A DNA stretch of 58,092 nt from Clostridiales bacterium (lineage in GTDB: Bacteria > Bacillota > Clostridia > Oscillospirales > Oscillospiraceae), in NCBI GenBank assembly GCA_022782265.1, contig JALFOM010000117.1:1-58092 (forward strand), read 5' to 3'. The position numbers and the translations under genes are program-made. Within the stretch, counting starts at the first letter, position 1. Each line of letters starts with the position of its first letter. The notes under the pieces are model-generated. The model was not told where the DNA came from and searched no databases. It was given only the letters and a program-made list of their open reading frames with translations. Below, one piece after another: positions 42,343 through 51,006 of the stretch.

Positions 42343-42941
42343 GAGCGGAAATGCCCATCGTCAAAAGACCGGAGGAGCTGGACAAGGCCCCTGTGCTCCG
42401 TATTGAAAACTATCTTTGGCTGGAGGGCTATACCCCGGAGGTCACGGCCCGGGGCGTGTATGTGGAAAATAAAGGTTTCCTGATTGCAATGAAATGTCTT
42501 GAAAAGTTTCCCAAAGCGGTGTATACTGACCGGGATTCGCCTGTGTGCCGGGACAGCTGTATGGAGTTTTTTGTGAACTTCTCGCCGGAGACGGATGGGC
42601 GCTACATCAATTTTGAGGCCAACGCCAGGGGCGCGCTCCACTGCAAGATCGGCCCGGGCCGGGGAAACCGTGTTCCCCTGGCCTCTTTGGACATCCCCCA
42701 GCCGGAGCTGACCGCGTGGGTGGAGGAGGACAGCTGGAGCATCCGGCTTTTCGTGCCTCTGGGCTGCATCGCGGCGCTCTACGGGCGGACGGAATTTCAC
42801 CGCGGCGACCGGTTCCGCGCCAACTTCTACAAGTGCGGCGACGAGACGGAGACGCCCCATTACGGCGCGTGGAATTTTATCGACCTTCCCAGCCCCGATT
42901 TCCACAGGCCGGAATTTTTCGGAGAGATAGAATTGACATGA
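42339..42941 (+). CDS. CBM9-like carbohydrate-binding protein
   Basis: 200 residues, no signal peptide. The fold resembles family-9 carbohydrate-binding modules: DRDSPVCRDSCMEFFVNFSP, GRYINFEANARGALHC and the end FRANFYKCGDETETPHYGAW. Such stand-alone cytoplasmic proteins are common in gut Clostridia beside glycan genes; a ligand-binding or sugar-modifying role is unknown. It overlaps the MFS gene by four bases and the kinase gene by four (ATGA), so the three are translationally coupled. Confidence 0.8.
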   Translation: MRAEMPIVKRPEELDKAPVLRIENYLWLEGYTPEVTARGVYVENKGFLIAMKCLEKFPKAVYTDRDSPVCRDSCMEFFVNFSPETDGRYINFEANARGALHCKIGPGRGNRVPLASLDIPQPELTAWVEEDSWSIRLFVPLGCIAALYGRTEFHRGDRFRANFYKCGDETETPHYGAWNFIDLPSPDFHRPEFFGEIELT

Positions 42942-43756
42942 AAGAAGCGATCTACCATTTCCCCGTTGAGGGAAAGCCCCGGCACTGCGAGCAGATCAAG
43001 AGCGGGCACATCAACGAGACCTACCTGATCACCACCGACACAGGGGCGCGGTATATCCTCCAGTGGATCAACCGCTATGTTTTCCCCAACGTGGAAGCCA
43101 TCATGAGCAACATGTCCGCCATCAGCCATTTCCACGACACCGTTGACCGCTACTGCCAGTTCCGTCAGGCCATCGCCGCCGACGCCTGCGGCCGTCTGAA
43201 TGAGGTGCGGCCCGAGGTGGAATTTCTGATGGAGCGGGAGGAAAAGGGCTGCCGGCTCCACCACATGCGGGAGAGCGGGGAGCTTCCCACAAGGGTGACC
43301 CATAACGACACCAAGATCAATAACGTCCTTCTGGACGCGGACAGCCGCAAGGCCCTTTGCGTTATTGATCTTGACACCGTTATGCCCGGCCTGTCGGTGT
43401 TCGATTTCGGCGACGCCATCCGCTTCGGCGCTTCCACTGCGGCGGAGGATGAGACGGACTTGAGCAAGGTTTCCCTGGACCTGGAGCTGTTCCGGGCCTT
43501 TACCCGTGGCTTTGCGGAGGCCTGCCCGGCCCTGACGGCGGAGGAGATCGACGCTTTGCAGCTGGGAGCCTATACCATGACCCTGGAATGCGGCATGCGC
43601 TTTCTCACGGACTACTTGAACGGGGACAAGTATTTCTCCATCGACCGGGAAAAGCACAATCTGGACCGGGCCCGCACCCAGCTCAGGCTGGTCCGGGATA
43701 TGGAGCACAAGTGGGACGATATGGCCCGCATTGTGGCGGAAGAAGCAAAAAAGTAA
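42938..43756 (+). CDS. N-acetylhexosamine kinase-like phosphotransferase, apparently with an internal deletion
   Basis: 272 residues of the choline/aminoglycoside kinase fold, most like NahK-type N-acetylhexosamine 1-kinases. The catalytic VTHNDTKINNVLLDAD and metal-site VIDLDTVMPGLSVFDFGD are intact. The N-lobe starts normally (IKSGHINETYLITTDTGARY, ILQWINRYVFPNVEAIMSNM) but jumps to HFHDTVDRYCQFR, whereas relatives of about 355-365 residues carry some 85 more between these (the end of the N-lobe and hinge). The deletion is in frame at about 43115-43130. Activity is doubtful; it may be a pseudogene kept in frame. Confidence 0.75.
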   Translation: MKEAIYHFPVEGKPRHCEQIKSGHINETYLITTDTGARYILQWINRYVFPNVEAIMSNMSAISHFHDTVDRYCQFRQAIAADACGRLNEVRPEVEFLMEREEKGCRLHHMRESGELPTRVTHNDTKINNVLLDADSRKALCVIDLDTVMPGLSVFDFGDAIRFGASTAAEDETDLSKVSLDLELFRAFTRGFAEACPALTAEEIDALQLGAYTMTLECGMRFLTDYLNGDKYFSIDREKHNLDRARTQLRLVRDMEHKWDDMARIVAEEAKK

Positions 43757-43765
43757 AGAAAAAGA

Positions 43766-43800
43766 AATCGCCCGCGGCAAATTTTTTGCCGCGGGCGAAT
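43766..43800. terminator. Terminator between convergent genes
   Basis: TCGCCCGCGGCAAA/TTTGCCGCGGGCGA stem followed by ATGTTTTC on the plus strand; on the minus strand it is followed by TTTCTTTTTC. Confidence 0.8.
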
Positions 43801-43812
43801 GTTTTCGAGTGT

Positions 43813-44835
43813 TTACTTTCCGAGCCAGATCTTGTCTCTGCTGATGTCCTTCAGGGTAGCCGCGCCGCACATGGTCATGGTGGACTTCAGCTCGCCCACG
43901 ATCTTGTCCATGTACACCTTGAAGCCCTCTTCTCCGCCGCCGTAGATCATGTTCAGGATGGGGCGGCCGATGAGCACCGCGTCCGCGCCCAGGGCCAGGG
44001 CCCGGAACACGTCCACGCCGGAGCGGATGCCGCCGTCCACCAGAATGACGGTCTTGCCCTTGACGGCCTCCACGATGGAGGGAAGGACTTCCGCGGTGGA
44101 GGGGGTGCTGCCCTGAACACGGCCGCCGTGGTTGGAGACCACAATGGCGTCCGCGCCGGCCTCAACGGCCTTCAGGGCGCCTGCCGGGGTCATAATGCCT
44201 TTGACGATGAAGGGCATTTTGGCGTAGTTGATGATCTCCCGCATCTCCTCCACGGACTTGCTGCCTGCGTTGGGGTTCATGGCCTTCAGGAAGGGCAGGC
44301 CCGCGCCGTCCACGTCCATGGCCGCGGCGAAAATGTTGTTCTCGTTCAGGATATCCAGCTTCTCAAACACAAACTCCTTGTTCCAGGGCTTGATGGTGGG
44401 GCAGCCGATACCATTGTATTTTACCATGTCCACCACGGAGCTTTTCATAATGTCCGGGTCTACACCGTCGCCGGTGAGGGCCATGACGCCGTACTCATAG
44501 GCGGCCTTGATGAGGATGGCGTTGTACTGCTGATCCTTGTACTTGGGGCCGTAGTGCATGTCCAGAGCGCCCAGAGGAGCGGCGAAGATGGGCGCGGTGA
44601 ACTTCCTGCCGAACAGCTCAAAGGAAACGTCGGGCTCGGCGTTGGGGCAGAGGGTGTCCATATTGACGCAGATCTCCTGCCACTTGTCAAAGTTCCTTGC
44701 CGCCACATTGCCGGGGTACTTGCAGCCGGGGCCGGGCATGGCGTTTCCGCAGGCGCGGCCGTTGCAGACGGGACAGGCTTTGCAGTAGGGGCCGATGCAC
44801 TCTCTGGCCGCGGCCAGTATCTCATTGTAGTTCAT
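43813..44835 (-). CDS. FMN-dependent alpha-hydroxy-acid oxidizing protein
   Basis: 340 residues. An FMN TIM barrel with IVVSNHGGRVQGSTPSTAE, ILVDGGIRSGVDVFRALALG and ADAVLIGRP, the signatures of the lactate oxidase/glycolate oxidase family. An N-terminal Cys cluster (YCKACPVCNGRACGNAMPGP, then Cys) is not found in classical members and could bind a metal or Fe-S cluster. Anaerobes probably use it as a dehydrogenase or reductase rather than an oxidase. The start ATG 44835 follows AAAGGAG. It is monocistronic. Confidence 0.83.
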   Translation of the reverse strand: MNYNEILAAARECIGPYCKACPVCNGRACGNAMPGPGCKYPGNVAARNFDKWQEICVNMDTLCPNAEPDVSFELFGRKFTAPIFAAPLGALDMHYGPKYKDQQYNAILIKAAYEYGVMALTGDGVDPDIMKSSVVDMVKYNGIGCPTIKPWNKEFVFEKLDILNENNIFAAAMDVDGAGLPFLKAMNPNAGSKSVEEMREIINYAKMPFIVKGIMTPAGALKAVEAGADAIVVSNHGGRVQGSTPSTAEVLPSIVEAVKGKTVILVDGGIRSGVDVFRALALGADAVLIGRPILNMIYGGGEEGFKVYMDKIVGELKSTMTMCGAATLKDISRDKIWLGK

Positions 44836-44900
44836 GGTAGTTTCTCCTTTATGTATTATAGGATAATTATCTTCCAAAAGCCGGCGCTTGTCAAGCCAAA

Positions 44901-45788
44901 TCAGAGCCCGGTCAGGTCAAAGTCCGGGATCATCTCGTCGGTGGCGGCCTCCACCTCCTGCCAGTAGCCGTATTCCAGACCCACCTTCTGCATGTAGGCG
45001 CAGAGGCGCTCGTTTGTCTCCGGGTCGACCCGCTGCGTAAGCTCCGGGAAGCGTTCCAGCCCGGGCATGGGGGTGTACTGGCACATCAGGGAAAAGAGCA
45101 CGCTGCCTTTGGGAAATTCCTCCGCCGCGAAATCAATGGCGTCCATGGCGTTTAAGTCCTGCCCGGGCAGGATCAGATGGCGGATCAGTACGCCGGAGCG
45201 CAAAAGCCCCTCCCCGTCCATCCGGAAAGGCCCGGTCTGTCGGAACATCTCCCTGATGGCGGCGCGGGCCACCTCCGGGTAGTCCTCCGCAGCGGAGTAG
45301 CGTTTGGCCAGATCACGCTTGGCATATTTGAAGTCCGGCATGTAGATCTGCACCAGACCCTCCAGCATTTTCAGACTCTCCACACTCTCATAGCCGGAGC
45401 TGTTCCACACCACCGGGACGCCCAGCTTAAGCCCCGAAAGGGCCTCCGCAATGGGCCGGATGAAGTGGCTGGGGGTCACCAGGTTAATGTTGTGTACGCC
45501 CTGATCCCGCAGGCGGAGCAGGATGTCCCGCAGCTGCGGCACGGTGACGGCTTTGCCGCCCTGGCCCCGGCTGATCTCCCGGTTCTGGCAGAACACGCAT
45601 TTCAGGCTGCAGCCGGTGAAAAACACCGTGCCCGAGCCCCGGCTGCCGCTGATGCAGGGCTCCTCGCCGTAGTGGGGCGCGGCCCTGGCCACCACCGGCA
45701 GGGCAGGGCTGAAGCACACCCCGCCCCGCTTTTTTTCGCCCCTTTCCGCGCCGCAGCGCCGGGGACAATCTGTGCAAATATATTCCAT
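44901..45788 (-). CDS. Radical SAM protein, PflA-like (COG1313 type)
   Basis: 295 residues. The SAM triad is Cys60-x3-Cys64-x2-Cys67 (GCSLKCVFCQN). The N-terminus has four further cysteines (5, 8, 12, 25), as in the COG1313 group of uncharacterised pyruvate-formate-lyase-activase-like proteins. INLVTPSHFIRPIAEAL and PVVWNSSGYE are typical of this group. No glycyl radical enzyme is adjacent; the target is unknown. The start ATG 45788 (MEYICTDCPRRCG) matches the family. Confidence 0.85.
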   Translation of the reverse strand: MEYICTDCPRRCGAERGEKKRGGVCFSPALPVVARAAPHYGEEPCISGSRGSGTVFFTGCSLKCVFCQNREISRGQGGKAVTVPQLRDILLRLRDQGVHNINLVTPSHFIRPIAEALSGLKLGVPVVWNSSGYESVESLKMLEGLVQIYMPDFKYAKRDLAKRYSAAEDYPEVARAAIREMFRQTGPFRMDGEGLLRSGVLIRHLILPGQDLNAMDAIDFAAEEFPKGSVLFSLMCQYTPMPGLERFPELTQRVDPETNERLCAYMQKVGLEYGYWQEVEAATDEMIPDFDLTGL

Positions 45789-46007
45789 GGCTCATTCCTC
45801 GAACTGATAAAATATTGACATATGCAAAATGACAAGAAAAGCCGTTCCTGTAAGTGCAATTATAGCCCTTATTTGTTAAATATGCAAGAAAACGCAAAAA
45901 TCGAAAAAAAGTACATGATTTTTCTGATTTTTGTGCTAAAATGTTTTCGAACCTGAGAAAGTAATTACAAAACGCAGCCTTTGAACAAAGGCCGGGAGAG
46001 GTTGGAA

Positions 46008-46493
46008 ATGCTGGATATTGTTCTTGTGGAGCCTGAGATACCTCACAACACCGGAGCCATTGCCCGCACCTGCGCGGTGACGGGAGCAAGGCTGCATCTG
46101 ATAAAGCCCCTGGGTTTTGACATCTCCGATAAAGCTGTCAAACGCTGCGGGCTTGATTACTGGTATCTGGTGGATATCACCGTTTATGAAAACCTGGATG
46201 AGTACTTTGCAAAAAATGGTGATAATAACTTATATCTCGCCACCACCAAGGCGCCCCGGGCCTATCACCAGGCGGACATGAGCGGCGATGTGACGCTGAT
46301 GTTCGGCAAGGAGACGGCAGGTCTGCCCCAGTGGCTGCGGGAGAAATACAGGGACCGGTGCATCCGCATCCCCATGATCAGTGAGGCCCGGAGCTTGAAT
46401 CTTTCAAACTCCGTTGCTGTGTTGGCATATGAGGCACTGCGCCAGCAGGGCTTTCCGGGACTTCTGGAAACCGGAAGTATGTCAATGGAATAG
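46008..46493 (+). CDS. trmL: tRNA (cytidine/uridine-2'-O-)-methyltransferase TrmL
   Basis: 161 residues, SPOUT fold. Motifs VLVEPEIPHNTGAIARTCAV, MFGKETAGLPQWLRE and MISEARSLNLSNSVAVLAYE (the trefoil knot) are clear. It methylates the ribose at wobble position 34 of tRNA-Leu. The start ATG 46008 has GGGAGAGG seven bases upstream. It lies 27 bases before pgk and may be co-transcribed with it. Confidence 0.94.
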   Translation: MLDIVLVEPEIPHNTGAIARTCAVTGARLHLIKPLGFDISDKAVKRCGLDYWYLVDITVYENLDEYFAKNGDNNLYLATTKAPRAYHQADMSGDVTLMFGKETAGLPQWLREKYRDRCIRIPMISEARSLNLSNSVAVLAYEALRQQGFPGLLETGSMSME

Positions 46494-46520
46494 ATAACAA
46501 ATTTAGTAGGAGGATAAACC

Positions 46521-47711
46521 ATGAACTACAACAAGAAGACCGTTTACGATGTGGACGTAAAGGGCAAGAAGGTTCTGCTCCGCTGCGACTTTAACGTTCC
46601 CCAGAACAAAGAGACCGGCGAGATCACCAGCGACAAGCGCATTGTCGCCGCCATCCCCACCATCAAATATCTGCTGGATAACGGTGCTGCCGTTATCGCC
46701 TGCTCCCACCTGGGCAAGCCCAAGGGCGAGTGGAAGACCAAGCTGACGCTGGCCCCCGTGGCAGAGAGACTGGCCCAGCTGCTGGGTCAGGAAGTCATCT
46801 TCGCCAAGGACATCATCGGCGAGGACGCTCAGGCCAAGGCCGCCGCGCTGCAGCCCGGCCAGATCCTGCTGCTGGAGAACCTGCGCTTCGACATCCGCGA
46901 GGAGAAGAACGGCGCTGACTTTGCCAAGGCCCTGGCCGACATGGCAGAGATTTTCGTGTCCGACGCTTTCGGCACCGTGCACAGAGCCCACGCCTCCACC
47001 GCCGGCGTGGCCGCCTACCTGCCCGCTTACTCCGGACTGCTGGTGGACAAGGAGCTGTCCATCATGGGCAAGGCCCTTGACGACCCCAAGCGCCCCTTCG
47101 TGGCCGTTCTGGGCGGCGCAAAGGTCTCCGACAAGATCAACGTCATCAATAACCTGCTGGAGAAGGCCGACACCATCATCATCGGCGGCGGCATGGCCTA
47201 CACCTTCAAGAAGGCCCAGGGCTTTGAGATCGGCACCTCCCTGCTGGAGAGTGACCGCATCGACTACGCAAACGACATGATCGCCAAGGCTGCGGCCAAG
47301 GGCGTGAAGTTCCTCCTGCCGGTTGACAACTACTGCGCAGCAGAGTTTTCCGCCGACGCGGAGCCCGTTCTGGTTGAGGGCAACATCCCCGAGAACCTGA
47401 TGGGCATGGACATCGGCCCCAAGACCGTGGAGCTCTTTACTGAGGCGGTCAAGGGCGCCGGCACCATCGTCTGGAACGGACCTATGGGCGTTTTCGAGTT
47501 TGACAAGTTTGCCGGCGGCACCAAGGCCATGGCCAAGGCTCTGGCCGAGTCCGGCGCTGTGACCATCGTGGGCGGCGGCGACTCCGCGGCAGCTGTCGAG
47601 AAGCTGGGCTTTGCCGACAAGATCACCCACATTTCCACCGGCGGCGGCGCATCCCTGGAGTTCCTTGAGGGCAAGGAGCTGCCCGGCGTGGCCTGCCTGC
47701 AGGATAAGTAA
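46521..47711 (+). CDS. pgk: Phosphoglycerate kinase
   Basis: 396 residues. Conserved N-terminal [30 protein letters not shown] and [15 protein letters not shown], and C-terminal [10 protein letters not shown] with [13 protein letters not shown]. It makes ATP from 1,3-bisphosphoglycerate. AGGAGG precedes the ATG. Codon use is strongly biased, as for a highly expressed gene. A GCAA-tetraloop hairpin separates it from tpiA. Confidence 0.98.
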   Translation: MNYNKKTVYDVDVKGKKVLLRCDFNVPQNKETGEITSDKRIVAAIPTIKYLLDNGAAVIACSHLGKPKGEWKTKLTLAPVAERLAQLLGQEVIFAKDIIGEDAQAKAAALQPGQILLLENLRFDIREEKNGADFAKALADMAEIFVSDAFGTVHRAHASTAGVAAYLPAYSGLLVDKELSIMGKALDDPKRPFVAVLGGAKVSDKINVINNLLEKADTIIIGGGMAYTFKKAQGFEIGTSLLESDRIDYANDMIAKAAAKGVKFLLPVDNYCAAEFSADAEPVLVEGNIPENLMGMDIGPKTVELFTEAVKGAGTIVWNGPMGVFEFDKFAGGTKAMAKALAESGAVTIVGGGDSAAAVEKLGFADKITHISTGGGASLEFLEGKELPGVACLQDK

Positions 47712-47725
47712 TGATAGAGAAAGCG

Positions 47726-47745
47726 GCCCCGCCGCAAGGCGGGGC
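47726..47745 (+). other. Intercistronic hairpin pgk-tpiA
   Basis: GCCCCGCC-GCAA-GGCGGGGC, 8 bp with a GNRA loop and no T-run. It is likely an mRNA processing or stabilising element rather than a terminator. Confidence 0.6.
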
Positions 47746-47770
47746 GGAAGCAAAAAGGAGATAAACTGCA

Positions 47771-48544
47771 ATGAACAGAAAATACCGCAAGACCGTTATC
47801 GCCGGCAACTGGAAAATGAACATGCTGGCCTCCGAGGTAAAGCCCTTTATCGAGCAGCTGAAGGAAAACATGCCCAAGACCCGCGCCTGCGATGTGGTTT
47901 TGTGCACCCCCGCCGTGATGATCCCCACCATGATCAAGGCCGGCAAGGAATGCAAGGTCGCCGCCGGCGGCCAGGACGTGTCCAAGTATGAAAAGGGCGC
48001 GTACACCGGCGAGGTCTCTGCCAGCCAGCTGGCCGACATCGGCGCAAAGTACTGCATCGTCGGCCACTCCGAGCGCCGCCAGTACCACGGCGAGGACGAT
48101 ATGCTGGTCAATGCCAAGGCCAAGGCTCTGCTGGCCAAGGGCATCAGCCCCATCATCTGCGTGGGCGAGAGCCTGGAGCAGCGTGAGATGGACCTGACCA
48201 TGGAGTATGTGGACTATCAGGTCAAGGCCGCCCTCAACGGCATCGACGCCACCCAGCTGCGCCGCTGCATCATCGCCTATGAGCCCATCTGGGCCATTGG
48301 CACCGGCAAGACCGCCACTGCCGAGCAGGCCCAGGAGGTCTGCGAGGGCATCCGTGCCGTTATCCGCAAGATCTACGGCGCCCGTCCCGCCCGTGCCGTC
48401 AGCATCCTCTACGGCGGCAGCATGAACGCCAAGAACGCCTATGAGCTTCTTGCCCAGCCCGACATCGACGGCGGCCTGATCGGCGGCGCTTCCCTGAAGC
48501 CCGTTGACTTTGCCACCATCATCGCGGCAACCAATCAGGAGTAA
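47771..48544 (+). CDS. tpiA: Triosephosphate isomerase
   Basis: 257 residues. GNWKMNM near the N-terminus, catalytic His in VGHSERRQY and Glu in AYEPIWAIGTG, and phosphate loop ILYGGSMNAKN. It interconverts dihydroxyacetone phosphate and glyceraldehyde-3-phosphate. AAAGGAG precedes the ATG. It is in a glycolytic operon with pgk and gpmI. Confidence 0.98.
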   Translation: MNRKYRKTVIAGNWKMNMLASEVKPFIEQLKENMPKTRACDVVLCTPAVMIPTMIKAGKECKVAAGGQDVSKYEKGAYTGEVSASQLADIGAKYCIVGHSERRQYHGEDDMLVNAKAKALLAKGISPIICVGESLEQREMDLTMEYVDYQVKAALNGIDATQLRRCIIAYEPIWAIGTGKTATAEQAQEVCEGIRAVIRKIYGARPARAVSILYGGSMNAKNAYELLAQPDIDGGLIGGASLKPVDFATIIAATNQE

Positions 48545-48571
48545 TCCAAAAAGAACGGAGATCATTATTCA

Positions 48572-50089
48572 ATGAGCAAAAAAGCTGTTCTTATCATTCT
48601 GGACGGCTACGGTCTGGCGGCTCCCACGGCCGGCAACGCCATAGCCCAGGCCAAAAAGCCCAATCTTGACCGGCTCTTTTCCCAGAACCCTTGCACCACC
48701 CTGTCCGCCTCCGGGCTGGACGTGGGTCTGCCCGAGGGGCAGATGGGCAACTCCGAGGTGGGCCACACCAATATCGGCGCAGGCCGTGTGGTGTTCCAGA
48801 TCCTGCCCAAGATGAGCCAGGAGATCGCAAACGGCAAATTCTTTGAAAACCCCGTCTATATCAAGGCCATGGAGGATGCCAAAGCAGGCGGCAAGGCCCT
48901 GCACATCATGGGTCTGCTGTCCACCGGCGGCGTCCACAGCCACCTGAGCCATATCTTTGCCATTCTGGACATGGCAAAGCAGCGCGGCGTGGAAAAGGTG
49001 TATGTCCACTGCTTCCTGGACGGCCGCGACGTGGCCCCCAAGAGCGGCGCGGGCTTTGTCCGCCAGCTGCAGGACAAGTGCGATGAGCTGGGCAACGCCC
49101 GGATCGCCACCGTTCAGGGCCGTTTCTACGGCATGGACCGTGACAAGCGCTGGGACCGCGTGGAGGCGGGCTACAACGCCATCGTCTGCGGCGAGGGACA
49201 TCTTGACCCGGACGCCGTACACGCTGTTGAAGCAAGCTACGCTGAAGATGTGACCGACGAGTTTGTAAAGCCCACGGTCATCTGCCCCGAGGGCGTGATC
49301 AACCAGGGCGACAGCGTGATCTTTATGAACTTCCGCCCCGACCGGGCCAGAGAGATGACCTGGGCGCTGAACCTGCCCGATTTTGATGGCTTTGCCCGGA
49401 AAAAGACCGTGTATCCGCTGTCCTACGTCTGCACCGCCCAGTACGACGAGTCCCTGCCTCTGCCCATCGCCTACCCGCCTGAGGAGATCGACAACACTCT
49501 GGGCGACTACATCAGCGCAAAGGGCCTGAAGCAATTCCGCGTGGCGGAGACCGAGAAGTACGCCCACGTCACCTTCTTCTTCAACGGCGGCGTGGAAAAG
49601 CAGACCGAGGGCGAGGAGCGCTGCCTGGTGCCCTCTCCCAAGGAGTATCCCACCTACGACCTGATCCCCCAGATGAGCGCGGAGAAGGTGGCGGACAAGT
49701 GCGTGGAGGCCATCGCCTCCGACGAGTACGCTCTGGTGGTCTGCAACTTTGCCAACTGCGACATGGTGGGCCACACCGGCGTCATGGACGCGGCGGTCAC
49801 CGCCGTGGAGACCGTGGACGCCTGCATGGGCCGCATCATGGACGAGGTGGCAAAGCACCCTGACACCGTGCTGCTGGTCACCGCCGACCACGGCAACGCC
49901 GACTGTATGTTCGACGACAGCGGCAAGGTCAACACCGCCCACACCACCAATCCTGTGCCCTTCACCGTGTGTGAAGAGGGCATCACCCTGGCCGAGGGCG
50001 GCAGACTTGCGGATATCGCGCCCACCATCCTTGCGGTCATGGGTCTGGAGCAGCCCAAGGAGATGACCGGCCGGTCTCTCATTCAATAA
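48572..50089 (+). CDS. gpmI: 2,3-bisphosphoglycerate-independent phosphoglycerate mutase
   Basis: 505 residues of the alkaline phosphatase superfamily. N-terminal ILDGYGLA, the serine nucleophile region GQMGNSEVGHTNIGAGR, HCFLDGRDVAPKSG and the metal-site VTADHGNADCM. It converts 3-phosphoglycerate to 2-phosphoglycerate using Mn. Spacing of 27 bases from tpiA. Dispersed repeats follow and the operon seems to end here. Confidence 0.98.
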   Translation: MSKKAVLIILDGYGLAAPTAGNAIAQAKKPNLDRLFSQNPCTTLSASGLDVGLPEGQMGNSEVGHTNIGAGRVVFQILPKMSQEIANGKFFENPVYIKAMEDAKAGGKALHIMGLLSTGGVHSHLSHIFAILDMAKQRGVEKVYVHCFLDGRDVAPKSGAGFVRQLQDKCDELGNARIATVQGRFYGMDRDKRWDRVEAGYNAIVCGEGHLDPDAVHAVEASYAEDVTDEFVKPTVICPEGVINQGDSVIFMNFRPDRAREMTWALNLPDFDGFARKKTVYPLSYVCTAQYDESLPLPIAYPPEEIDNTLGDYISAKGLKQFRVAETEKYAHVTFFFNGGVEKQTEGEERCLVPSPKEYPTYDLIPQMSAEKVADKCVEAIASDEYALVVCNFANCDMVGHTGVMDAAVTAVETVDACMGRIMDEVAKHPDTVLLVTADHGNADCMFDDSGKVNTAHTTNPVPFTVCEEGITLAEGGRLADIAPTILAVMGLEQPKEMTGRSLIQ

Positions 50090-50092
50090 CAA

Positions 50093-50260
50093 GCGGCCCA
50101 AAGCCTCCCCTGAAAGGGGAGGTGGCCCGGAGGGCCGGAAGGGGTTAAACGCCGCAGTGAAAACCGGCATAGGCTCTACGGTATCGCGGTGGTAACTTCT
50201 CCAGCCCCTTCAGTCTGCCCTTCGGGCAGCCAGCTCCCCCGGAGGGGGAGCCAATAAAGC
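50093..50260. repeat. Dispersed palindromic repeats after gpmI
   Basis: AGCCTCCCCTGAAAGGGGAG followed by GTGGCCCGGAGGGCC near 50102-50136, and CTGCCCTTCGGGCAG then AGCTCCCCCGGAGGGGGAGC near 50215-50252. The two halves are related inverted units, ending in GGGAGCC. No gene is seen. Confidence 0.65.
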
Positions 50261-50295
50261 AGTTATTTCAAAATAAAAATAGAAGGGAAATTGCT

Positions 50296-50988
50296 ATGAT
50301 TTACACCACAGAAGTTCAGCATATGTGCCCTGTCGCCAAGGGCGCATACCATGGCCCCGCACCCATCCCCGAAGAGGGCAAATGGGTCCAGGCCAAGGAG
50401 ATCTCCGACATTTCCGGTTTCACCCACGGCATCGGCTGGTGCGCACCCCAGCAGGGCGCATGCAAGCTGACCCTGAATATCAAAAACGGCGTCATTGAGG
50501 AAGCGCTGGTGGAGACCATCGGCTGCTCCGGCATGACCCACTCCGCCGCAATGGCTTCCGAGATCCTCATCGGCAAGACCATTCTTGAGGCCCTCAACAC
50601 CGACCTGGTCTGCGACGCCATCAACACCGCCATGCGCGAGCTGTTCCTCCAGATCGTTTACGGACGCTCCCAGTCCGCTTTCTCCGAGGACGGCCTGGCT
50701 GTGGGCGCCTCTCTGGAGGACCTGGGCAAGGGCCTGCGCTCTCAGGTGGGCACCATGTTCGCCACCAGGGAAAAAGGCCCCCGCTACCTGGAACTGACCG
50801 AAGGCTATGTCACCCGCATCGCCCTCAACGCCGACAGCGAGATCGTCGGCTATGAGTTTGTCAGCCTGGGCAAGATGATGGACTTCATCAAGAAGGGCGA
50901 CGACGCCAACGAGGCGATGAAGAAGGCCACCGGCCACTACGGCCAGTGGGACACCGCCGCAAAGTACATAGACCCCCGTCAGGAATAA
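50296..50988 (+). CDS. Iron-sulfur-cluster-scaffold-like protein paired with GGGtGRT protein
   Basis: 230 residues with a NifU/IscU-like annotation in related genomes (from memory). Conserved cysteines lie in HMCPVAKG, GIGWCAPQQGACKLTLNIK and VETIGCSGMTHSAAMASEIL; the latter resembles the redox/ligand region of scaffold proteins. The C-terminal half is unfamiliar. Codon use is highly biased, suggesting high expression. AAGGGAA lies before the ATG. It is followed 18 bases later by the GGGtGRT gene, and the two are a conserved pair in anaerobes. Biochemical role undescribed as far as I know. Confidence 0.72.
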   Translation: MIYTTEVQHMCPVAKGAYHGPAPIPEEGKWVQAKEISDISGFTHGIGWCAPQQGACKLTLNIKNGVIEEALVETIGCSGMTHSAAMASEILIGKTILEALNTDLVCDAINTAMRELFLQIVYGRSQSAFSEDGLAVGASLEDLGKGLRSQVGTMFATREKGPRYLELTEGYVTRIALNADSEIVGYEFVSLGKMMDFIKKGDDANEAMKKATGHYGQWDTAAKYIDPRQE

Positions 50989-51006
50989 GAAAAGGAGGAC
51001 GAGAAA

